The notes below the pieces were generated by a model. That model saw nothing but the letters and a program-made list of their open reading frames with translations, made no database searches and had not been told where the DNA came from. Positions 38,462 through 47,046 of a stretch of DNA of 64,000 nucleotides are shown in pieces. Source of the stretch: Dactylosporangium vinaceum (GTDB lineage Bacteria > Actinomycetota > Actinomycetes > Mycobacteriales > Micromonosporaceae). Made by a program: the position numbers and the translations under genes. The stretch lies in assembly GCF_019904175.1 (NCBI RefSeq), contig NZ_CP061913.1:8122001-8186000 (forward strand). The letters are read 5' to 3'. The first letter of the stretch is position 1. Each line of letters starts with the position of its first letter.

Positions 38462-40590
38462 ATACCCCTATGAATCTCGACGACCTGATCGCCGGCCGGG
38501 CCCACAACCCGCACGGCATCCTCGGCGCCCATCCGGTCGACAAGACGGACAACGAAGTGACGGTCGTGCGGGCGCTGCGCCGCGGTGCTGCCGACGTGGT
38601 GGCCGTGGTCGACGGCGAGCGGTATCCGATGACGAAGGTGCACGGCGAGGGCGTGTTCGAGGCCGAGATCCCGGGCGTCGTCACCGACTACCGCATCGAC
38701 GCCGACGGCACACTTGCCGACGACCCGTACCGGCACCTGCCGACCCTCGGCGAGCTCGACCTGCACCTCATCCAGGAGGGCCGGCACGAGAAGCTGTGGA
38801 AGGTGCTCGGGGCACAGGTCCACGAGGGCGGTGTCGCGTTCGCGGTGTGGGCACCGAACGCCCGCGGCGTGCGCGTCGTCGGCGACTTCACCGGCTGGGG
38901 CCCGCACGACGGCCTGCCGATGCGTTCACTCGGCGGCAGCGGCGTGTGGGAGTTGTACGTCCCGGGCGCGGGCGCGGGCCAGAAGTACAAGTTCCGGCTT
39001 CTGACCCCCGACAACGACTGGGTCGAGAAGGCCGACCCTCTCGCGCAGCACACCGAGATCCCGCCGGCCACGGCGAGCGTCATCTACAGCTCGACCTACG
39101 ACTGGAAGGACGGCGACTGGTGCGCCGCCCGGGCCGAGCGGCGCGGCCACGAGCAGCCGGTCAGCATCTACGAGGTCCACCTCGGCTCGTGGCGGCCCGG
39201 CCTGAGCTACACCGAGCTGGCCGATCAGCTGACCGAGTACGTCACCGACCTCGGCTTCACGCACGTGGAGTTCCTGCCGGTGATGGAGCACCCGTTCGGC
39301 GGCTCCTGGGGTTACCAGGTGACCGGCTACTACGCGCCCACCGCCCGGTTCGGCTCGCCCGACGAGTTCCGCTACCTCGTCGACCGGCTGCACCAGGCCG
39401 ACATCGGCGTGATCCTGGACTGGGTGCCGGCCCACTTCCCCAAGGACGCCTGGGCCCTCGCCCGCTTCGACGGCACCCCGCTCTACGAGCACGGCGACTG
39501 GCGGCGCGGCGAGCACCCCGACTGGGGCACGCTGATCTTCGACTTCGGCCGCAGCGAGGTCCGCAACTTCCTCGTCGCCAACGCCCTGTACTGGTGCGAC
39601 GAGTTCCACGCCGACGCGCTGCGGGTGGACGCGGTCGCCTCGATGCTGTACCTCGACTACTCCCGCGAGCACGGCCAGTGGGCCCCGAACCAGTACGGCG
39701 GCCGGGAGAACCTCGACGCGATCTCCTTCCTGCAGGAGGCGAACGCGACCGTCTACAAGCACCACCCCGGCATCATGATGATCGCCGAGGAGTCGACGGC
39801 GTGGCTCGGCGTCACCCGCCCCACCGACTCCGGCGGTCTGGGCTTCGGCTTCAAGTGGAACATGGGCTGGATGCACGACACGCTGTCGTACATCGCCAAG
39901 GACCCGATCTACCGGCAGTACCACCACAACCAGATGACGTTCTCGACCGTCTACGCGTGGAGCGAGAACTACGTCCTGCCGATCAGCCACGACGAGGTCG
40001 TGCACGGCAAGGGCTCGCTCGTGGGCAAGATGCCCGGCGACTTCTGGAAGAAGATCGCCAACACCCGCGCGCTGCTGGCCTACATGTGGTCGTTCCCGGG
40101 CAAGCAGCTGCTGTTCATGGGCTGCGAGCTGGGCGACGAGCAGGAGTGGAGCGAGGAGCGGGGCCTGAACTGGGGCCTGACCGACGATCCGCTGCGCGGT
40201 GGCCTGCAGCGGCTGGTGCAGGACCTCAACAAGGTGTACCGCGACACGCCCGCGCTGTTCACCCAGGACACGACCCCGGACGGGTTCCGCTGGATCAACA
40301 ACGAGGACTCCGGCAGCAACGTGTTCAGCTACCTGCGCTGGGGGGCCGACGGCTCGGTGGTCGCGGTCGTGGTGAACTTCGCGTCGCACCCGCACGAGGA
40401 GTACCGCATCGGCCTGCCGTTCACCGGCCGCTGGCTGGAGATCCTCAACACCGACGCGGACGTCTACGGCGGCTCGGGCGTGGGCAACATGGGGTCCGTC
40501 GAGGCCGTGGGCGAGCCCCGCAACGGGTTGCCCGCCTCGGCGGCGATCCGCGTCCCACCTCTGGGCGCCCTCTGGCTGAAGCTCGGCTAG
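38458..40590 (+). CDS. glgB: 1,4-alpha-glucan branching enzyme
   Basis: A 710-residue GH13 subfamily 9 enzyme. An N-terminal CBM48-like pair ('NPHGILGAHPVDKTDNEVTV', 'FAVWAPNARGVRVVGDFTGW') precedes the catalytic barrel: Asp391 in 'ALRVDAVASMLYLDY' (nucleophile), Glu444 in 'MMIAEEST' (acid/base), Asp512 in 'PISHDEVVHGKGSL'. The spacing of the three (53 and 121 residues) equals that of E. coli GlgB (405, 458, 526). It introduces alpha-1,6 branches into GlgE-made glucan. GTG 38458 overlaps the mak stop (GTGA); ATG 38470 is an alternative start. Confidence 0.95.
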   Translation: MNTPMNLDDLIAGRAHNPHGILGAHPVDKTDNEVTVVRALRRGAADVVAVVDGERYPMTKVHGEGVFEAEIPGVVTDYRIDADGTLADDPYRHLPTLGELDLHLIQEGRHEKLWKVLGAQVHEGGVAFAVWAPNARGVRVVGDFTGWGPHDGLPMRSLGGSGVWELYVPGAGAGQKYKFRLLTPDNDWVEKADPLAQHTEIPPATASVIYSSTYDWKDGDWCAARAERRGHEQPVSIYEVHLGSWRPGLSYTELADQLTEYVTDLGFTHVEFLPVMEHPFGGSWGYQVTGYYAPTARFGSPDEFRYLVDRLHQADIGVILDWVPAHFPKDAWALARFDGTPLYEHGDWRRGEHPDWGTLIFDFGRSEVRNFLVANALYWCDEFHADALRVDAVASMLYLDYSREHGQWAPNQYGGRENLDAISFLQEANATVYKHHPGIMMIAEESTAWLGVTRPTDSGGLGFGFKWNMGWMHDTLSYIAKDPIYRQYHHNQMTFSTVYAWSENYVLPISHDEVVHGKGSLVGKMPGDFWKKIANTRALLAYMWSFPGKQLLFMGCELGDEQEWSEERGLNWGLTDDPLRGGLQRLVQDLNKVYRDTPALFTQDTTPDGFRWINNEDSGSNVFSYLRWGADGSVVAVVVNFASHPHEEYRIGLPFTGRWLEILNTDADVYGGSGVGNMGSVEAVGEPRNGLPASAAIRVPPLGALWLKLG

Positions 40591-40609
40591 GCGGTCGTAC
40601 CCTGCGGGG

Positions 40610-41050
40610 ATGACCGTCGACTTCCGCGACACCATCACCATCGCCGCGCCGGCCGCGGTCGCCGGGGACATCATGAAGGCGGTTCAGGAGTGGCCCTCCT
40701 GGACCGCCTCCGTGTCTTCGGCGGTCCGCTCCAGGTCCGGGCCCTTGACCGTCGGCGAGACCGTCGTCGTCACCCAGCCGAAGCTCCGCCCGGCCACCTG
40801 GACCGTCACCGAGGTCGACGCGGGCGGCTTCGAGTGGAAGTCCGACTCGGCGCCGGGCGTACGCAACGTCGGCGGCCACTGGGCGAGCGACAACGGCGAC
40901 GGCACGTGCACGGCCGAGCTGACGCTGTCGTTCGCCGGCCCCCTGGCCCGGGTCGTCACGCTGCTCTACTCGAGCCTGATCCGGCGGTACATCCGGATGG
41001 AGGCCGAAGGGTTGAAGCGGGCGGCCGAGGCGGCGGCTCAGACCAGCTGA
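40610..41050 (+). CDS. SRPBCC (START/polyketide-cyclase-like) protein
   Basis: A 146-residue lipid/ligand-binding-fold protein starting 'DFRDTITIAAPAAVAGDIMK' and 'EWPSWTASV', typical of the SRPBCC superfamily as used in polyketide cyclase/dehydrase annotations; the last helix 'RRYIRMEAEGLKRAAEAA' closes the cavity. TACCCT lies 6 nt before the ATG, suggesting a leaderless transcript separate from glgB. Its end overlaps the next (minus-strand) gene by 13 nt. Ligand unknown. Confidence 0.85.
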   Translation: MTVDFRDTITIAAPAAVAGDIMKAVQEWPSWTASVSSAVRSRSGPLTVGETVVVTQPKLRPATWTVTEVDAGGFEWKSDSAPGVRNVGGHWASDNGDGTCTAELTLSFAGPLARVVTLLYSSLIRRYIRMEAEGLKRAAEAAAQTS

Positions 41051-42687
41051 TGGCGGGGCAGATAGGGCAGGACGTCGTGGTCGTAGACCAGCACCGTCCA
41101 CCGCGTGAAGTCGACCTGCTGGATCGGCGCACCGAGGCGTAGCACCACGCCGCTGAGGGTGCCGTAGCGCTCCAGCTCGCGGTCGACGACCACGAAGTTG
41201 GCGTCGTGGCGGCGGGGGTCGAACCACTCCCGGCGCGACTCCCAGTGGAACGCCCGCGGCACCTCGTCCACGATCGGGGCCACCTGCACCCGGCCGCCGG
41301 TCTGCACCGTGATCGTGTTCGACGCCCAGTACGCTCCCACGCCGTAATGCAGGTCGTGCTGCTCCAGCCAGGCCGCCACCTCGGCGGCCTCGGTCGGGGC
41401 GGGCCGGGCGAGCGCGGTCTGCACCGCGAACGCGCCGATGAGCACCGCCGCCAGCGCCCCGGCCACCCACCGGGTCACCGCGGACGGCCGGACCCGGTCC
41501 GCGAGGACCCGGGCGATGAGCACCGCGCCGAACGGCAGCACCGCGACGACCTGGCGGGCGCTGGCCATGTCCCCGGCCTGTGTCGATGCCACATACGCGG
41601 CCAGGTTGAAGACGATCGCGACGGCCAGCCATTGCGCGACCCGGTCGGGCTCGCCGCCGCGGCGCAGCAGCCGCCCGATCGTCACGAGCGTGGCGGCCAG
41701 GGCGGTCAGCATCAGCGCGAACTTGATCGCGGCGGCGGCGGAGAACAGCACTGTCCAGTCGTCGCCGAGATACGGGAAGTAGGCGCCGTAGTCGACGGCG
41801 ACCGTGCGCCACAGCAGGTCGAGGTGGTCGGGGACGTCCTTGAGCTTCGTGAACTCCGCGATCGGCGGGTGCACCTGGTAGCCGCCGAGCAGCCCGATCA
41901 GCTTCACCGCCGCGTGCGCGAGCAGGATCGAGGCGACCGCGGCCACCAGCAGGTGCGCGTCGACCATGGCCCGGCGCCGGGACCAGACCAGGCGCACGGC
42001 ACTGACCAGGGCCAGGGGGATCGCGCCGATGTACATGGCCAGCGGGTCGCCCATCTGTGCCACCGCCAGCACCGCCGTCACGACGAGCGGCCACCAGCGG
42101 CGCAGCGCCGGCCGCCGGTCGACGAGCAGCGCGGTGAGCAGCAGCGGCACGCCGGTGCCGGTGTGGTCAGGGGTGTTCAGCACGATCGACCACCCGGCGT
42201 GCGGCTGCGGCACCAGCATCACCGCGACGACCACACCGACCCGCACCCAGGCCGCACGGCCCGTCGCATCCCCGCGGGCGGCCAGCGCCGCGAACACGAT
42301 GAGCAGCACATAGGTGCTCGCCGCCGCCACGTGCACGACGTCGGGGCGCAGACCGGAGAAGAGCTCGATGAGGGTGTACTGGATCAGCTCCGTCGGGAAG
42401 AAGGAGACGTCGCTGAGCGTCCACCCGGCCAGGAACGCGTTGCCGTGCAGGATGTCCCACGCCTGCAGGGCGTTTGCCGCACCGTCCGCGTTCGTCCCGT
42501 TGGCGCGGGCGATGCGCAGGTATCCCAGCAGCATCACCGCGAGCCCGCTGCACACGAGTCCGGCCGTCACGAACCGGCGGCTGCGCGACGGGGCGCCGAC
42601 GGGCGATGCGGGGCCGATGGGTCCGGCGGTTTCCGGGGTCCGCTGCTTCGGAATGACGACGGCGGCAGCGGTGGGCGTCGGGCTCAC
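41038..42687 (-). CDS. Multi-pass membrane protein, GT-C/mannosyltransferase-like topology
   Basis: A 549-residue protein with about 10 TM segments and an extracytoplasmic C-terminal domain of about 140 residues ('AWLEQHDLHYGVGAYWASNT', 'FVVVDRELERYGTLSGVVLR'). The topology, a long first extracytoplasmic loop after TM1 ('NGTNADGAANALQAWDILHG') and the C-terminal soluble domain resemble GT-C glycosyltransferases, though an Asp-Asp/Asp-Glu catalytic pair is not obvious. GTG 42687 is the first good start. Divergent from a small secreted protein. Enzymatic role unproven. Confidence 0.7.
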   Translation of the reverse strand: MSPTPTAAAVVIPKQRTPETAGPIGPASPVGAPSRSRRFVTAGLVCSGLAVMLLGYLRIARANGTNADGAANALQAWDILHGNAFLAGWTLSDVSFFPTELIQYTLIELFSGLRPDVVHVAAASTYVLLIVFAALAARGDATGRAAWVRVGVVVAVMLVPQPHAGWSIVLNTPDHTGTGVPLLLTALLVDRRPALRRWWPLVVTAVLAVAQMGDPLAMYIGAIPLALVSAVRLVWSRRRAMVDAHLLVAAVASILLAHAAVKLIGLLGGYQVHPPIAEFTKLKDVPDHLDLLWRTVAVDYGAYFPYLGDDWTVLFSAAAAIKFALMLTALAATLVTIGRLLRRGGEPDRVAQWLAVAIVFNLAAYVASTQAGDMASARQVVAVLPFGAVLIARVLADRVRPSAVTRWVAGALAAVLIGAFAVQTALARPAPTEAAEVAAWLEQHDLHYGVGAYWASNTITVQTGGRVQVAPIVDEVPRAFHWESRREWFDPRRHDANFVVVDRELERYGTLSGVVLRLGAPIQQVDFTRWTVLVYDHDVLPYLPRHQLV

Positions 42688-42798
42688 CGGGCAATTCTGA
42701 GCCAAGCCCGCTGTCGTGCATCGGTCAGGTCCGATCACCGACAGTACGCGGATTCCGTGCAACCTCACGCTGTCTTCGGGACGTCCGGCCCGGAGACG

Positions 42799-42813
42799 AC
42801 TACACTGCGTAGT
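42799..42813. promoter_or_regulatory. Palindrome at promoter, BlaI-like operator candidate
   Basis: ACTAC-ACTGC-GTAGT (42799-42813) is a 5-bp inverted repeat with 5-bp spacing, 3 bp before the ATG at 42817 and overlapping the -10-like TACACT. Its form resembles operators of BlaI/MecI-type repressors (TACTACA/TGTAGTA); this match is from memory and weak. Confidence 0.4.
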
Positions 42814-42816
42814 GTT

Positions 42817-43422
42817 ATGCGCACCAGGATCACGCTCATGCTGGTCGCGGCCGGGACCGCGGCCGGATTGACGTTCGTCGCATCCCAGTCGGCGATCGGG
42901 CTCCCGCCGCCGCTGCACCCGTCGGCCTCGCCGTCGATGGAGCCGCCGTCCGCGTACCCGTCGCCTGTCGTCTCCGGCCCCGGCGCCCAGGCCGTCGACT
43001 GCGCGACGATCCCCCGCCTCAGCAGCGGCGCGCTGCCCCAGGACGCCGGCGGCGAGTTCATCGCCTACGGCGCCGACACCGTCACCCGCTGCGACACGCT
43101 GCTGCAGACCCCGGGCCCGACTGTCGCGCCACCGGAGGTCCTGCACCGCGCGGAGGCCGTGACCTCGTTCGTGCGGCTGCTCAACAGCCTGCCCGCCCCG
43201 CCGGCCGATCAGGCGTGCCTGCGCGTGGCGTTCACGGACCAGCTGAGCTTCGTCGTCACGTTCGCGCCGCCGACGCGCAAGCGCCCGCTGATCGTCGTCG
43301 TCGACCGCAACTGCGCCGCCCTGCTCGTCACCGAGAACTTCGCCACCCGGGTCCGCTCCTACGCCTCCCTGGACCCGATGCCGCTGTTCGAGCAGCTGTA
43401 CCGGGCTCAGCCCCCGAACTGA
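42817..43422 (+). CDS. Secreted hypothetical protein
   Basis: A 201-residue protein with a signal peptide (about 1-27), a Pro/Ser-rich segment 'PPPLHPSASPSMEPPSAYPS' and a C-terminal domain with four Cys, giving two possible disulfides. No catalytic motif is recognised. A short palindrome overlaps its promoter. Its 3' end overlaps the convergent minus-strand gene by 16 nt. Confidence 0.7.
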   Translation: MRTRITLMLVAAGTAAGLTFVASQSAIGLPPPLHPSASPSMEPPSAYPSPVVSGPGAQAVDCATIPRLSSGALPQDAGGEFIAYGADTVTRCDTLLQTPGPTVAPPEVLHRAEAVTSFVRLLNSLPAPPADQACLRVAFTDQLSFVVTFAPPTRKRPLIVVVDRNCAALLVTENFATRVRSYASLDPMPLFEQLYRAQPPN

Positions 43423-43937
43423 CCGGACTGACCGGGCTGATCCGGGTCCGGGCCGGCGTCCATCGGCACCACCTCGAAGGCCGGCGCGCTCGCCGAGTGC
43501 TCGGGCGCGGGCCGATCGCCGCCCCCCGTGTGCGAGTGGACCTGCTTGCCGCTCGGCCCGCGGCGCGAGATCACCGGGAACGGGACGAGCCGGATCGGCT
43601 CCGGCGGCGTGGTGAAGCGCCCCGAGCCCCAGCGCACCCAGAGGGTCTCCCGCCCGGCGGCGGCCTCGGCGACCAGCTTGTCGAGGGTGCGCCTGCGGTC
43701 GGCGTGGTCGACCTCCACGACGAGCGGCGGCCCGTCCGGGCGGGCGATCCCCACGTCGACAACGGAGAACTGCTGCTCGTACGGCGGGGGCAGACGCACC
43801 ACGCTGGCGGCGCGGCGGTACACCCGCCAGCCCTGGCTCGTCGCCCATTCGACGGTGGACTCGATCAGCAGCTCCGTGACCTCGTCGGCGCCGCGGTCGG
43901 CGAAGCTCAGCCGCTGCAGATACGCCTCCAGGTCCAT
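43407..43937 (-). CDS. Hypothetical protein, nuclease-fold-like core
   Basis: A 176-residue cytosolic protein. The segment 'VVDVGIARPDGPPLVVEVDH' followed by 'TLDKLVAEAAAGRETLWVRW' has the strand-Glu-x-Asp/Lys layout of restriction-endonuclease-like folds, but this is only a resemblance. The C-terminal 50 residues are disordered. A TAGGGT box on the minus strand (43950-43945) ends 7 nt before the ATG, and the gene shares this minimal promoter with the divergent beta-lactamase-like gene. Confidence 0.6.
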   Translation of the reverse strand: MDLEAYLQRLSFADRGADEVTELLIESTVEWATSQGWRVYRRAASVVRLPPPYEQQFSVVDVGIARPDGPPLVVEVDHADRRRTLDKLVAEAAAGRETLWVRWGSGRFTTPPEPIRLVPFPVISRRGPSGKQVHSHTGGGDRPAPEHSASAPAFEVVPMDAGPDPDQPGQSGQFGG

Positions 43938-43961
43938 GCCGAGCACCCTAAACTGCGGCGG
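43938..43961. promoter_or_regulatory. 24-bp bidirectional leaderless promoter
   Basis: Between divergent start codons (minus ATG at 43937, plus GTG at 43962) lie only 24 bp. TAGGGT (minus, 43950-43945) and TAAACT (plus, 43949-43954) share two bases; each ends 7 nt before its start codon, so both mRNAs would be leaderless and initiation mutually exclusive. Confidence 0.65.
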
Positions 43962-44792
43962 GTGAGCGCACCGCCGGCCGTCACCCGAATCCGCCGGGCC
44001 TACGCGCGGGCCAAGGCGGCGGCCGGCGGCGCGTGGCACGCCCGGATCACGATCGGCGACCGGGTCGTGGTGAGCGACAGCGACGACGAACCCGTCCCGG
44101 GCTACAGCATCCAGAAGCTGTTCGTGGCGGCGGCCGTGCTGAGCCGGGTCCCGCTCGACCGGCGCGTCCGGCTGCGCAGCACGGACGTCCTCGGCGGCAG
44201 CGGCCTGTACCACCTGCAGCCCGTCCACGGCGACGAGCTCACCGCGGCCGGGATTCTCACCGCACTGCTGCTGGTCTCCGACAACACCGCGGTCCGCCTC
44301 TGCGGCCGGCTGCTCCCGGCGGCCGAGATCAACGACACCCTGGCATCGCTCGGTTTCGCCCGCACCCGCGTGGCGCCGACGCCGGACCCGGCCCGCTTCT
44401 TCCTGGGCGACACCACGGCCCGCGAGACCCACGACCTGCTGACCCGTCTCGCCGCCGGCACGCTCCTCGACCCCGCGGGCACCGCGTTCGTGCTCGCCGT
44501 CCTGCGCTCCCCGACCGGCTACCACGACGGCATCCGCCACGACCTCTCCGGACCCGCCCGCACCAGGGTAGCCACGAAACACGGCGCCGACCACGACACC
44601 CGCGGAGCGGCCCGGCACGAGGCCGGCATCGTGTTCGCCCGCAACGAGTCCCCGGCCGCGGTCTACGCCCTGTTCGCACACACGCTTTCCGGCGCCGACG
44701 ACTACGGGCCCACCCATCCGGCCGCAAGGGCCCACGCCGCGCTCGGGCGGGCGATGTGGGCGGCGACCCGAGAACCGGAGCCGCCGGATTAG
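43962..44792 (+). CDS. Class A beta-lactamase-like serine hydrolase, no signal peptide
   Basis: A 276-residue protein of the beta-lactamase/PBP-like fold. The nucleophile Ser49 is in 'YSIQKLF' (S-x-x-K), Ser106 begins 'SDNTAVRLCGR' (S-D-N), and a KHG at about 206-208 replaces K-T/S-G. No N-terminal signal peptide, so it is cytoplasmic unless the start is wrong. The omega-loop Glu (ExxLN) is not visible. It may act as an esterase/amidase rather than in beta-lactam resistance. A leaderless GTG start is likely. Confidence 0.8.
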   Translation: MSAPPAVTRIRRAYARAKAAAGGAWHARITIGDRVVVSDSDDEPVPGYSIQKLFVAAAVLSRVPLDRRVRLRSTDVLGGSGLYHLQPVHGDELTAAGILTALLLVSDNTAVRLCGRLLPAAEINDTLASLGFARTRVAPTPDPARFFLGDTTARETHDLLTRLAAGTLLDPAGTAFVLAVLRSPTGYHDGIRHDLSGPARTRVATKHGADHDTRGAARHEAGIVFARNESPAAVYALFAHTLSGADDYGPTHPAARAHAALGRAMWAATREPEPPD

Positions 44793-44872
44793 CTCGTCTA
44801 CACCGCCCGGCGAGGAACTGCAAACCGCCCTGATGTTGGCAATCCATGCAGTTTCAGCACTAGGTTCGGAGG

Positions 44873-45700
44873 ATGTTGCAGCGGTACCGCGAGCAGTCGC
44901 GCTTCAGCGAGCCCGGGCGGTTCGGGGGGCTCCTCGATGAGCTGCCCGAGGACATTCCCGGGCTGATGGCGGGCGTCCGGAACGTGCTGGTGCACTACCG
45001 GGCGTCGGGGATCTCGTTCGACGCGGCCCGGCTGGCGGAGATCGACTCGCGGTGGGCGTCGCGGATCCTCCAGGTCGACCAGGAGCGGTTCCCGGTTGCG
45101 CTGGCCGAGCCGCGGCCGGTGGAGCAGCGGGTGCTCGGGTGCTGCCGGGACTTCACGCTGCTGACCATCGCGGCGCTGCGGCGGCGCGGGATTCCGGCGC
45201 GCAGCCGGGTCGGGTTCTCGCCCTACTTCGCCGAGGACTGGAACTACGACCACGTCGTGGCCGAATACTGGAACGGGCGCCGGTGGGTGCTCGCCGACGC
45301 GCAGCTCGATCCGGACGACTATCCGTTCGACACCGCCGACCTGCCGCTGTTCGTGACCGCGGCGCAGGCGTGGATGGCGCACCGGCAGGGCCTGATCGAC
45401 GCGGACTGCTACGGCGTGGACCCCGGGCTGCCGTTCCGCGGGCACCAGTTCCTGCTCGACAACGTGCTGCTCGAGGTCGCCCACCGGCAGTGCGACGAGG
45501 CCCTGCTGTGGGACCAGTGGGGAGCGATCACCGACCGGACCGCCGACGAGCTGGCCGAGCTGCTGCTGTCGGCCGATCGCGGTGACGTCGACGCGGAGCG
45601 GACCCTGGCGAAGCGGTACCAGAGCGATCCGTCCCTGCGGCTCAGCAACCGCGTGCACTGCATGTCGCCGAGCGGGTTCGACGGCTGGGTGTCGATCTAG
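44873..45700 (+). CDS. Transglutaminase-like cysteine protease-fold protein
   Basis: A 275-residue protein with a transglutaminase-like core: Cys91 in 'GCCRDFTLLTIAALRRRGIP', His127 in 'NYDHVVAEYWNGRRWVLAD' and Asp142 in 'ADAQLD' give the Cys-His-Asp triad in the expected order and spacing. No signal peptide. A -10-like TAGGTT ends 6 nt before the ATG. The stop lies 5 nt from the convergent GGDEF gene's stop. Substrate unknown. Confidence 0.85.
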   Translation: MLQRYREQSRFSEPGRFGGLLDELPEDIPGLMAGVRNVLVHYRASGISFDAARLAEIDSRWASRILQVDQERFPVALAEPRPVEQRVLGCCRDFTLLTIAALRRRGIPARSRVGFSPYFAEDWNYDHVVAEYWNGRRWVLADAQLDPDDYPFDTADLPLFVTAAQAWMAHRQGLIDADCYGVDPGLPFRGHQFLLDNVLLEVAHRQCDEALLWDQWGAITDRTADELAELLLSADRGDVDAERTLAKRYQSDPSLRLSNRVHCMSPSGFDGWVSI

Positions 45701-45705
45701 CGGCG

Positions 45706-47025
45706 TCAGGCGTGCACGACGCGGCCCTTGCCGCCGGTCTTGGCCGCGTACATCGCCTGGTCGGCGTCGTGCATGAGGGCGTCGATCGGGACCTCGCCGT
45801 CCCACACGCTCACGCCGATGCTGGCCCGCGGGGTGATGACGCAGCTGTCGCGGTAGACGGCCGGCTCCTGCAGGTCGGTGCAGAGCCGGTCGGCGATGAG
45901 GTAGACGTCCTCGGCCGAGTCGACGCCGTCGAGCAGCACGGCGAACTCGTCGCCGCCGAGGCGGGCCACGGTGTCGGCGGACCGGACGCCGGCCTGGAGG
46001 CGCTCGGCGACGACGGTGAGCAGGTAGTCGCCCGCGTTGTGGCCGTAGGCGTCGTTCACCTGTTTGAAGCCGTCGAGGTCGATGAGGAGCATGGCGACCG
46101 GGCGCCCGCCGGCGGCGTTGGGGCGGGCGGCGGCGATGCGCTCGCGGAGCAGGGCTCGGTTGGCCAGGCCCGTGAGGCCGTCGTGCGAGGCTCGATGGTG
46201 CACCTCCTCGAACGCCGCCCGCAGCACGCCCAGCGTCTCATTGAGTGAGCGGCCCATCTGCCCGACCTCGTCGCCGCGGTCCAGCTCGACCCGGCGGCTC
46301 AGGTCCCCCCGCGCAACCCGGGCCAGGACGTCGACGACCTCGCGCAGCGGCCGGGAGATGGCCCGGGCCGTGAGCACGGCCAGCAGGAGCCCGGTGAGCG
46401 CGCCCACGCCCAGCAGGGCCGCGGTGAACCGGCTGTTGCGCACGCCGTTGGCCTTGGCCTGCCGGGCGCCGTCGGCGACGGCCTCGACGAGCTGGTCGAG
46501 GAACGAGTTGGCCCGGTCCTTGACGGCCCGGGCGATGGCCTCGGAGCGCACCAGGACGACCTGGGCGGCCTTCTGCTGGTCGCCGGCGTGGGCGGCGTCG
46601 AGGGCGGCCTGGCGGGCGGTGCGCCACATCGTGATGGTCGCGGAGAACGCCTTGAGGCCGGAGCGCTCCGACTGCGGCAGCGCCATGGCGCGCAGCTCGG
46701 CGATGCGGGCGTCGATGTCCCGGTCGGACTCGGTGATGATCTCGGCGTAGGTGTCCCGGTAGAAGCCGGGCTCGGACAGGATGTAGGCCAGGACCGCCTC
46801 CAGCTGGGCGCCGACGGCGGAGCGCACGGTCGTCATCCTGTCCAGGGCCACGACGTTGACGCGGTACTGCCGGTCCTGCTCGTCCACCAGCCGCTGGAGG
46901 TTGACCAGGCCGACCACGCCGGACGCGGTGAAGACGGCGGTCACGACCAGGGAGACGCTGACGATCTTGGTCGCGATCCGCAGATCGGCCAGCCGCCTCC
47001 GCACGCGTCCGAACACGGTGTTCAC
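45706..47025 (-). CDS. Membrane GGDEF diguanylate cyclase (4HB-HAMP-GGDEF)
   Basis: A 439-residue protein. An N-terminal TM helix is followed by an extracytoplasmic four-helix bundle of MCP type, a second TM, a HAMP domain ('RAISRPLREVVDVLARVARG') and a GGDEF domain. The active-site motif GGDEF is at about 357-361 (in 'ARLGGDEFAVLL') with the RxxD inhibitory I-site, RSAD, exactly five residues before it, so synthesis of c-di-GMP with product feedback is expected. It is 21 nt downstream of a solute-binding lipoprotein gene, suggesting that the binding protein presents a ligand to its sensor domain. Confidence 0.93.
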   Translation of the reverse strand: MNTVFGRVRRRLADLRIATKIVSVSLVVTAVFTASGVVGLVNLQRLVDEQDRQYRVNVVALDRMTTVRSAVGAQLEAVLAYILSEPGFYRDTYAEIITESDRDIDARIAELRAMALPQSERSGLKAFSATITMWRTARQAALDAAHAGDQQKAAQVVLVRSEAIARAVKDRANSFLDQLVEAVADGARQAKANGVRNSRFTAALLGVGALTGLLLAVLTARAISRPLREVVDVLARVARGDLSRRVELDRGDEVGQMGRSLNETLGVLRAAFEEVHHRASHDGLTGLANRALLRERIAAARPNAAGGRPVAMLLIDLDGFKQVNDAYGHNAGDYLLTVVAERLQAGVRSADTVARLGGDEFAVLLDGVDSAEDVYLIADRLCTDLQEPAVYRDSCVITPRASIGVSVWDGEVPIDALMHDADQAMYAAKTGGKGRVVHA

Positions 47026-47046
47026 ATCGGCAACCGCGACACCGGA

